Part shown: positions 1-11,020 of the stretch, piece by piece
Numbering within the stretch: position 1 is the first letter of the stretch
How the letters are laid out: each line of letters begins with the position of its first letter
NCBI GenBank assembly: GCA_012295275.1
Contig: CM022674.1
Coordinates: 10,233,792-10,297,791, forward strand
DNA from: Chrysomallon squamiferum
Taxonomy: Eukaryota; Mollusca; Gastropoda; Neomphalida; Peltospiridae
Direction: 5' to 3'
DNA: 64,000 nucleotides
Made by a program: the position numbers and the translations under genes
Notes under the pieces: model-generated
What the model saw: only the letters and a program-made list of their open reading frames with translations
What the model was told of the DNA's origin: nothing
Database searches by the model: none

Positions 1-40
1 AAAAATAATTAAGAGAAAGAAATATTATGTTAATTCATTT

Positions 41-3000
41 ATGGGCAATGATCACAAGTTACCTGTTCTTACACGTTACGAATTTGATAAACTTTCAGAC
101 TCAAAGTTGACAGCAAAGATACCATCAATGTTTGGAGGTGAAAATCATCTCATCATAGTAAAAAGGAAACCAGTTTTAACTGTGTTTGAATGGAATCCTA
201 AAGTAAGAAAGAAATCTTTTACTGCTGTAATCATTAACTCATATTTACTCTTACAACATAACATCCTGAAATGTTTTTAAGCACTTCTTCATGAACAGAA
301 CAGCATTTATCATTTTTGAAAAGCAGCCATGATGATATTGTATGATGAAATTTAACTCAGCTGGCTGTACAAACTAGCTATTTTAATTTAAATTAAAAAG
401 ATGATAAATATATTGTGTTGGTTTGAAATATTAAAGAATACATAAAAATAGGTTTTTATTTTTTAAATTCCTCATGCTAAGTGATTTTATTATTCCTTTA
501 AATCAAAACTAAAAAAAATTACTTAAAATTCATTTTGTATAATACTTTATTTGTAATAATGGATGGGTTTGACTTTAAAAATGTTTTGTATAATGGTCAG
601 TTTCAGAAAAATGGTGTTTTTACAACAAATGCAAGTGAAAAAGCTCTGCAGATATTGAAATCTTTCTCTAGTCCATTTGAAAAGGTAAACAATCATTATA
701 TCTGAAAATATTTTATAACCTTCAAAAATCAAATCTCAGTAAGTATAAATGTGTTTTTTTCAGTTCCTGTTTTACTTTTCAAAAATGTTTATTAGTTGTT
801 TTTTTTTTAAATAAAAAGATAGAATTATACTAAAACCTTAAAATCTTTTAAAACAGTCCTTGTTGTATATGAATAACTGCAGTGTTTTAATAGAAACTAA
901 AGTAAATTAAAACCAAGAAATTATATTAAATAAGAAAGAATTATAAACATTTTTAAAAACGTTTTTAATCTTTATTTTCAAGTATTTGCCACCTGAAGCA
1001 TTAAGTTCTGCAGACTCACAGGAGAATAAGAAGCAGTCTTCTGATCAAATGGATGAGGTTAATATATTATTATGTTAATATTTTCAACAAAATATTAAAC
1101 ATATTCTTTAAAAAAATCCTAGTTCAACAACATTTAAAAAACAAATTTGTTATTATTATATTTCATGAAAGAAAATTTGAGACTGTATATCTATTTTGTC
1201 TCCTTATAGATGGAAAGTCAGTGATTTTATTTAGATACTGGTGGATGTACACAGAAGAAGTAAAATTTATCTATGTATAAATCAGTACATTGTGTTTGTG
1301 TCTGAATGTCCTAGTGAAAAGTAACAGCAATCAGACTGTACATGAATATAGAACATAGCATGTGCATGCACAAGCCTTCACACAAACATACACACACAGA
1401 TAAAGCACAGACAAAAGAATGTATGAAATATTAACGTGTGTGTTTTATTTTAAATCTGTAGAAAAGAAAGCCCTCTTGGAGACTGAAACCTCACACAAAA
1501 CCAAAAAGAATAAAGAGAAAAGAGGAAGAAGATAAGATAGATCCAACAACTGGTCAACCACAACATTTATTTTGTAAATATCTTCTTAATCCACAAAAAC
1601 ATACTCTACTAAATACAGAGGGAAAATAAATATTTATCAAAGTTTAATTGAGAGAAGCAACTGCTTTTTATAAATTGGTATTGTTATAGTTTTCCTCATA
1701 TGATTATTATTACAAATGTGAATAATATGCATACAAATTTAGGAATTTAAATTTATTTTTTTACCTTTTTTAGCTTTATTTTTAAATAATTTTAATAATT
1801 GTATAAATTTGACTTTTTAATGTGTACAAATGTGTATAAATTGAGAAAACCATGTATGTGGATGTCATTTTTTTTTTAAAAGTGTTTTGGAATTCTGATT
1901 TAGTACCACCTGTAAAGAAACAGAAAGTTGACACAGTGACAAACCCTGTGATTACAAAGGAGGAAGAAATGACTCAGGTTTCACTAAGACAACAGGTAAA
2001 ACTGAGTGTTTTGTAAAATTTAAATTGAGATTTGTCATTTTCCATTATTTCATGATGTCTCTTCATGCATTGGAACGAAAATAAGCATGATACGCTGAAT
2101 ACGTTATTCATAACAGGATACCTTGTTTTTAATTCATTTTATGTTAACATAAAATTTGAAATGGCCATTTCTTTACACATAACTTCATCATATTTTATTA
2201 ATAGTATTTTTTATTAATACATTAAATAATTAAAACAATTTACTTGTATAAATAATCTAAATTTAGCCATTTGTTTATACCTCTAACTTGTTTAAAACCA
2301 TGTTTTATAACTGAAGCGTTTTGATGCTATTATAAACTTTGACTTTTAGATACCCTCCAAGAAGAAGAAGAAGAAGAGAAGAGATGACTTGTATGATGCT
2401 GAAGATCCATACAAACCATCATCACTTGAAAAGTCTGTTCTAGGGAATGATGACATGACCCATGCAGACAGAGAGAAGGAAAAAGAGGAAGACAGAAAGG
2501 CACCGAAAGAGACAAAGAAAAAGAGGAATAAACAGACTGGAGAAGATTTCAAGCCATTTGATTACAGCAAAGCTGACAAATCAGTCTTTGAAGGTAATTT
2601 TATTAATTATTATATTACTGTATAGTCAGGGCATATACAGTGTTTAAAGTGATTTTCTTGTATTGTAAAACCACAATAAAGTTCATTCTCTTTCAGACTG
2701 TACAGTATTTTCCTTTTTTATAACCATACAGTTTTTACACTGACACTCATACAAAATATAAGATTAATAAATTGAAAACAGACATTTGTGAGTTATTTCA
2801 TAATTGTATTAAGCAAGTAACTGAAGATACTCTGTTTTTTAAATATAATTTTACATATATGATTAATTTTAGTAATACAGTAATACAGTTACCAACAAGG
2901 ATTTTGATATTTTTAGATTCACAGTTTTGTTTATTACAGTCATATATATTTAATCCTGATTACATGCACAATAAAACATTACCCTGGATTATAATTCAAA

Positions 3001-4123
3001 CTGCTTATAATCAAAACATGCAAAGGTAATTATAAAAAGGCACACTTAAGGAAATGTTCTCTATGTTCTTATGAATATATGCATATCCTCTGAATTATGA
3101 TCTTTAATATCTCTGTATGAACATGCCTGAACTAATTATGATGTGTCTGTGTTCATGCTTCATGAATTATATTTATAATCTGTCCTTGGACCTTTGTTAC
3201 GATGATTCTTCTTTGTCCATTGAAATATTTTAGTTTCAGCAAGATCTCTGCAGCTTGTTTTATCTAATTTATTAACTGATTAAAATGAAAGCATTACGAC
3301 TTGTTTGTGTTCTAAATTCTCTTACAATTAATGGTTATGAATTATCATCAGTATTCTTGTGTACAGATTATTACATTGATAATGCCCACTACCACATTTA
3401 TGTTCACAGCAAACAAATCTAACACCAGTGATGTTTTTGACCCAAATACAAAACATCGCAAGAAGAAAAATGATAAATCTAGGAAGGTATGAAAATTTTC
3501 ATGATTTCTTTCTAGAAAACATATACATATACACAAAGAAATGTATAATATATAAACCTACTAAAACATAAGTTGAAAGTTTTTTAATTAATGAGCCATA
3601 ATATATATTTCTGATAAAATACAGTAAAGAGCTACCTGTATCCTTGATGTATAGAATTTTAAGATTTTAATTCCTGTTATAGTAATATGCATTATAAAAA
3701 TAAATGTTATGTATAATTTAACAATTTGTTACAGCTAGTAAATTCCAAGAGTTAATCTGTTGTTATTTTTAGATATATTTTAATATTGTGTTCCAGATAA
3801 CAAATTCAGTTTTATTGAACTGTTATTATTATTTCATTATACTTAATGAATATCATAATTAACTACTGTTATTTTTTTCTTCAGTGATTGCAAATTAAGA
3901 GAATATTTTTTTAAGATAAAAAGATGTTTATAATAACTAAGTCGCATATCAAGCAAGGACAACAATTTTTTGCATAACAATCAAGACAAAATAACATTAT
4001 TGATTGTTAGCAATTTATATATAATAATAATTAAAAAAAAAAACATTTTTAATTATATATTTTTAGGTGAAGAATCCATATTTTCGTGACAGCCGAAGAC
4101 AGAAAAGTATGACCTTTAGCTAA
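41..4123 (+). CDS. EXOSC10: Exosome component 10 (RRP6 family), C-terminal exons only, 5' truncated by the window
   Basis: Nuclear RNA exosome 3'-5' exoribonuclease; only the C-terminal tail is here. The DEDD nuclease and HRDC domains must lie to the left. Exons joined in phase: about 41-202, 607-684, 983-1057, 1462-1573, 1904-1995, 2350-2593, 3410-3486, 4067-4123. Recognition rests on residues such as ALQILKSFSSPFEK (like the human AQNIMESFENPF region), VSLRQQ, FKPFDYSKADKSVFE and VFDPN, and on the end KSMTFS, which matches human KSMSF. The exon starting at 2350 is rich in Lys/Arg and resembles the basic nuclear-localisation tail of RRP6. The start of the first exon is uncertain: the frame is open to about base 2, and an acceptor-like AG ends at 98. 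A candidate poly(A) signal, AATAAA, lies at 4394-4399. The next gene converges from the right with its stop at 4680. Family assignment is solid; the exact first exon is not. Confidence 0.88.
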
Positions 4124-4679
4124 GATGTTAAAGTTGGCATCATTTTTAGAAAGATATTAAGTCAGTGTTAAACTCTGACCTTTACCGAAGTCAATATTAA
4201 TACTTGACACAAAATAAGAACTTCCATTCATCATTTATTATCTTAGAAAATGTGAAATGCTATTTCTGGCTACAGTCAAAATCTGTTTTAAATTGAGAAT
4301 GAATATTTTCATTTGAGAATTAGAATTTCAATTTGTTAAATGTGAGTAAAAAATTAAAAAAAAAAGAAATGTGTTCAGTATAGCATGAAACATAATAAAT
4401 TGCTGTAAAAAAGTCAGCTGACATGATACTGTGTTTTACAATATAAAACATTAATAACTGCCCTTGATGTTTTTTATTCTATTTATTTTGTGTGTGCAGA
4501 GACGCATAATACATTTCTTTTAACTTTTTACTAAAATGGTTTTACAAATAGTTATTACCATGGTTTCTTTTAACTATAACTCTGTCTCATTTCACCCATG
4601 TGCATATGAAATAGAAATTTATTGTTGGTACAAACAACTTCCTGTTGATATACATTTCTCTGTGTATCTGTGCATGTTC
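4124..4679. other. Convergent 3' UTR region between EXOSC10 and the oxidoreductase
   Basis: These 556 bases separate two convergent stop codons. They hold a plus-strand AATAAA at 4394-4399 and minus-strand AATAAA complements (TTTATT) at 4473-4478, 4482-4487 and 4618-4623. No coding exon is visible. The 3' UTRs of the two genes may overlap. Confidence 0.5.
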
Positions 4680-7600
4680 TTAAAATGAACCATCAGGATT
4701 AATTTTAATTACTTGGTTTTCTTTTCTTGCTTTCTCTGCAGCAAAAACCAAAAGATGGCTGCCTAATGTATCATCTGCCCCCGTTAAAATAAGATCAGTG
4801 CGGTTTTCCTGTGAAAATAAAATCATTTATGTGTTGACGTTTAATTATCATGAAATTTCATACAAAAAGAAATAATTTTTATTGTTACTCAGTTTTTCTG
4901 AAATAACTGGGTGAGTCATCATCATTTATTTTTTATTTATTATTATTTTTTTTAAAACACTGAAGAAGAAACTTACAAACACAGCTTTGACAAAAGCATC
5001 CATTAAGAGTGCATCAGACCCACCATGTCCACTTAAACGTCCAGAAGACTTCACCACAAGTTCTTCAGTAGCTGAAATAAATCAGTGTGTTTTTATCTGC
5101 TAGATAATGTTTCCAAAACTAGTTTTGTTACATTTTATTTACCCAGATTAACGTGAATTTTTCTTTGATAGTTCATAGCTAATCATGTGAAATTTTTTTC
5201 AAATCAAACTTTAAAGATACCTTTCTTTGCTTCATATATTTTTAAAATATCTTTGTTACATTTACAGCAGCTAGCAAGTCGGTTATTCACAATAAAATTA
5301 TTAAAATGATACTAAACTGAAATTTATTTTAAAAATTACTTGTTTGTTCTGTAACAAAGTCAAAAACGTTGATGGTCGCAAATGCCCTTGCATCACAGGT
5401 TATTTCCCCCTGAAACAAATATGAATTTATTGATCAGTCAGTCTCTGTCTGTCTCTGTCTCTCTCTCTCTCGCTGCTTTTCAAACTTTACTTAAACATGA
5501 GAGGCATATTCCACCGTAATGAATACTTATATACATTAACAAAAAAACAATCTACTCACTTTGGTGCCATACACTTTGACCTCTCGCTCACACAAACGCT
5601 TAGTAAAAGCAACCATAGTCAACGAGGCTGTGGCTCCCCCTTCAAATTGAAAATTGGTTACCTTCGAAACAAAACAGAAAATTACATTATGGTCAAAGTG
5701 TTAAGTGTAGAATCAGTTTTATCTGCTATTAGAAAATCAGTTAATTTCAAAATAAGAAAGAGCTAAATATTAATGAACAACAATATATCAGATATAGTCA
5801 TTTAAATTTGACATTATACTGATTACTTTCAAATTTAGTTTTTTACACATTGCTAACAATAAAGCTGTACCTAAATCAACATGTTAAATAGATTATACAG
5901 CATGTTATAAACACATTCAGAAACATGCCACTGAGGATTTTATTCAACCAATGAACTGGTATGAGAATGTATAATATTTGTGATATTAAAATTAAATTAT
6001 TCCTGATTAGTTCATGAATATATCTATTTGTATTTTAGTTTTTCCTATATTTCTGAATTACCTGATGTGTCATGACGTCATTATCACATTCATAAACACA
6101 TCGGCCATATGGTCCAGTTTTTAGAGCCTCTGTTATACTTTCTATGTCTGGAACTTCTGTTAAAACACTGACTGGCCAACCTGTAAATCCCTGTTAACAC
6201 ATTTTTAAAAATAACTTTTATGTTTCTGTTTTTCTTTTGTATTTTCTTTAAAAAACAAAAATAAAAATTTGTTTGTAGAATGTCAAAAAACAGCCCATTA
6301 AACAGTAACCCATAAAAGTAAAAGGAAAAAGATCATATTATGATATGTGCTGTTTTATGAGTACCCTACAAAGAATTAAACAAATATAATTTTATCTTCA
6401 AATAGCTGTAAAAAGTAATTAATATCAGATACGATGTCAAACTGAAGAAACTTATTAAACTTTCAGATTATCATTTCTGTTACATTTATAAAATACGGGA
6501 AGCAATTTTAAAAGGTTAACAATAAGAAAAAGAAATGGGTGACAATAGGTAATACCAAAGGAAAGATGGTGAAAGATGAATGGTTAAAACAGTGGAATAT
6601 ACTGAGAAAAGATTTTAAAAAAAACATTGTAGAATAATTACTAAATTACAGTTAAAAAAAAAAGAAGAAAAAAGTAAATACAAAAGAGAAAATTGTAATA
6701 ATAATAAAAGGTTATTGTTTGTTTTAATTTATATCTAATATCAAACATAAATCTTAAACTCACTCTCTGTAAATAAAGACGTTTTGCTGAGTAAGGACAT
6801 TTCAGTTCAATTTCTGTAGGACAATCCAAACATCTTGATCCTGATCCTGGAGGCTAGACAGATGGACAGATAGGTTATTATTTCATTTGAAAAATAACAT
6901 TTTAGAAATCCAGTAAAAAGTAGAAATCTGAAAAATGAGAATTACTGGTAGGTTGAAACAGCTGGAACAACCACCAATAAAAAAAAAAAAAAATGGTTCT
7001 TACCTTATCCTCCATTTTGAAATGTGCAAGACTCCCAAATGATGACACAGACACACAACGCTTTGATCCCATCCAGTATTTAATGAGGTCAACATCATGG
7101 CAACATTTGGCCAGCAAAGAGTTACAACTGAGAGCTTCATTTCTCCAATTTCCACGAACAAAACTGTGAGCAAAGTGCCAGTAACCAACCTGCAGATTAC
7201 AAGTTTAAACTTTGCTCTGCATTGCTAAAAAAACACAACTTTAACATCAATACCAAATCTGTGTATTAATGAAAGAGAAGAGAAAATTGGCAAAGATTAT
7301 TAAGATGGTAAAGTATGTTAATAAATAAAAAAACAAAATGTACTGGTTCTGTGTGCTGTATATGGACAACATCTCCTATGGCTCCACTGTCAATGATTTC
7401 TTTAATTCTTTTTGACCAGGTTGAATACCTCAGAGTGTGACAGACTGTTAAAATAATGTTGTTGTCTTTACATGTTCTGACAATTTCATGACAGTCACTC
7501 GCAGTTACCTGAAAAACAACCAAAGAATAATATAACAGGTATTGGTTTTAACAATTTATATACAATGAATTTTTAAAAGATAAATAAGCTACAATGTGAA

Positions 7601-8129
7601 TGTGATAATTATAATTAAAAATAATTATTAAAGAAACAAAATAGATATACAAACCTATTCACAGCCTGTGTATTAATTTATTTTTAATTATATGTGTAAA
7701 TAAAGTAACAGACATACAGACATTGGTTTTTCCAGCAGGATATGATAACCCTTTTTAGCAAAGGCAACAGCCGGTTCCTGGAAAGCAGAAGAAAATATCT
7801 TTATTTGATTGTGTAGTCAGAAAATTAGTGAGTGTGTGTTTTTGTATGTACAGTGAATGTTTGTAGTTTTGTGTGTTTGTAGTGTATGTGTGTGTTTCTT
7901 TATGCATGATGAGTGCAGTGTAATGTGCGTGTGTTTGTGTGTAAAGTGAATGTGGAATGTGTTTCTCAGTGTATAGTTACTGCTTGTATAGTTGTGTTTC
8001 TGAATGTTTAGTGACTATAGTGTTTCTGTGTGCATACTGAGTCTGTGTGTAGTGAATGATTGTAGAGTGTTTGTTTCTGTGTGTATAATGAGTAGAGTGT
8101 ACCTGTTTCTGAATGTATAGTGGGTGTTT

Positions 8130-8161
<32 letters not shown>

Positions 8162-9754
8162 CTTGTGTGTGTGTTTCTACTTTGTGTAATGTGTGCTTGT
8201 AATGTGTGTGTGTCTGGGTGTACTGTGAGTGTAGTGTGAGTGTGTTTCTGGTGTATAGTGAGTATTTGTAATGTGTGTTTCTGTTTAAAGTGTGTGTGTA
8301 TGTGTGTATGGTTCTGTGTTGTATAATGAGTGCTTGTAGTGTGAATCTGTGTTTTTGGGGTATAGTGACTGTAGTGTGTATGTTTCTGGTGTATATTGAG
8401 TTCGTGTGTTTCTGTGTTGCATAATGTTTGTAGGGTATCTGTTTTTCTGGATGTACAGGGTATGTGTTTGTGAGTCTAGTGAGTGTTTGTAGTGTGTCTG
8501 TGTTTTCTGGAATATAGTAAATGTCTGTTTATGTGTATTTGTGATGTTCTGTGTTGCACAATGAGTGCTTGTAGTGAATGTATGTGTTTCTGGTCTATAC
8601 TGACTGCTTGAAGTGTGTGTGTGTGTGTATTTTTCTGTGTGACTTCTGTGTTTGTTTATGTATGGTAAGTGTTTCTAGTGTCTTCTGTGTGTGTGTATGT
8701 GTGTATGGTAAGTTTCTAGTGTCTTCTGTGTGTGTATGTGTGTATGGTAAGTTTGTAGTGTACATCTGTGTTTCTGTGTGTGTATAGTGAGTGTTGCAGT
8801 ATGTGCATTTTTCTGAGTCTATAGTGAGTGTAATGTGTGTGCATTTCTGTGTTGTATAATGAATGTTTGTAATGTGTGTGTGGTTCTGTGATCTATAATG
8901 AGTATGAGTATGTGTGTGTGGTTCTGTGTATATAATGAGTAGTGTGTATCTATGTTTCTGGGTGTATAGTGAGTGTAGTGTGTGTATGTTTCTGGGTGTA
9001 TAGTGAGATTTTGTAGTGTGTGTGTATATTTCTGGGTGTATAGTGAGATTTTGTAGTGTATGTGTGTGGTTTTCTGGGTGCATAGTGAGTGTAGTGTGTG
9101 TGTACGTGTCTGTATTTATTTCTATGTTTGTGTTGTATATTGATTGTTTATTGTAAGTATCTGCTTCTGGGTGTCTGGTGAGCATTTGTAGTGTGAGTGT
9201 GTTTCTCTGTGGGTGTTGTGAGTATTTGTAGTGTAAATCTGTGTTTCAGTGTGTATAGTGAGTGTTTGTAGCATGTATGTTTCTGGTGTATAGTGAGTGC
9301 TTGTAGTGTGTGTGTGTGTGTGTGTGTGTTTCTGTGTTGCATAGTATTTGTAGTGTGTGTGTTTCTTTGTTGCATAGTATTTGTAGTGTGTACATTTTTC
9401 TGGGTGTATAGGGTGTGTGTTTGTGTATATAGTGAGTGTTTGTAGCATGTACATGTTTATTTCTATGTGTATAGTGATTATGTAGTGTGTGGTTCTGTGT
9501 GTATAATAAGTTTGTAGTGTGTGTGTGTGTGTCTTTCTGGTGAATAGTAGTGTAGTGTGTATGTGTTTCTGTGTTGTACAATGAGTACTTGTAGTGCATG
9601 TATGTGTTTTTGGTGTATAGTGAGTGTTTGTAGTGTGTGTGTGTATGTGTTTCTGGTGTATAGTAAATGTTTGTAGTGTGTGTGTATGGTTCTGTGTTGT
9701 ATAATGAGTGCTTGTAGTGTGAATCTGTGTTTCTGGTGTATAGTGAGTGTTTGT

Positions 9755-9788
<34 letters not shown>

Positions 9789-10968
9789 TGTGTGTGTGTC
9801 TTTCTTGTGAACAGTGAGTGTAGTGTTTGTGTTTCTGATATATAGTGAGTATTTGTAGTGTGTGTTTGTGTATAGTGAGTGTAGTGTGTGTCTGTGTATG
9901 TGTGTGTTTGTGTGTGTGGGTGTTTCAAGTGTCTTCTGTGTATGTGTGTGTGCAGTGAGTATTTGTAGTGTAAATCTGTGTTTCAGTGTGTATAGTGAGT
10001 GTTTGTAGCATGTATGTTTCTGGTGTATAGTGAGTGCTTGTAGTGTGTGTGTGTGTGTGTGTGTGTGTGTTTCTGTGTTGCATAGTATTTGTAGTGTGTG
10101 TGTTTCTTTGTTGCATAGTATTTGTAGTGTGTACATTTTTCTGGGTGTATAGGGTATGTGTGTATATAGTGAGTGTTTGTAGCATGTACATGTTTATTTC
10201 TATGTGTATAGTGATTATGTAGTGTGTGGTTCTGTGTGTATAATAAGTTTGTAGTGTGTGTGTGTGTGTCTTTCTGGTGAATAGTAGTGTAGTGTGTATG
10301 TGTTTCTGTGTTGTACAATGAGTACTTGTAGTGCATGTATGTGTTTTTGGTGTATAGTGAGTGTTGTGTGTGTGTGTATGTGTTTCTGGTGTATAGTAAA
10401 TGTTTGTAGTGTATGTGTATGGTTCTGTGTTGTATAATGAGTGCTTGTAGTGTGAATCTGTGTTTCTGGTGTATAGTGAGTGTTTGTAGAGTGTGTGTGT
10501 GTGTGTGTGTGTGTGTCTGTGTGTGTGTCTTTCTTGTGAACAGTGAGTGTAGTGTTTGTGTTTCTGATATATAGTGAGTATTTGTAGTGTGTGTTTTTGT
10601 GTATAGTGAGTGTAGTGTGTGTCTGTGTATGTGTGTGTTTGTGTGTGTGGGTGTTTCAAGTGTCTTCTGTGTATGTGTGTGTGCAGTGAGTATTTGTAGT
10701 GTATATCTGTGTTTCTGTGTGTATAGTGAGTGTTTGTGGTATGTATATTTTTCTGAGTGTATAGTGCACGTGCGCACGCGCACGTGTGTTTATGTGCATT
10801 TCTGTTTTGTATAATTAGTGTTTCTAGTGTGCATGCATGTGGTTCTGTGTTGTATAATGAGTGTTTGTAGTGTATGTGAGTGGCTCTGTGTATATAATGA
10901 GTGTAGTGTATCTGTTTCTGGGTCTATAGTGAGGTTTGTAGTGTGTTTGGTTGTGTACCTGGTATATA

Positions 10969-11020
<52 letters not shown>

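Noticed and set aside
3121-3290. C/D-box snoRNA-like words (ACGATGA ... CTGA) in an EXOSC10 intron
   Set aside because: No convincing terminal stem and no paired C'/D' boxes; such words are expected by chance in AT-rich DNA.
4742-4893. A possible alternative last exon of EXOSC10 after the AG at 4741
   Set aside because: The same bases, read on the minus strand, are the in-phase terminal exon of the oxidoreductase with family similarity ([12 protein letters not shown]), and EXOSC10 already ends naturally with KSMTFS at 4123.
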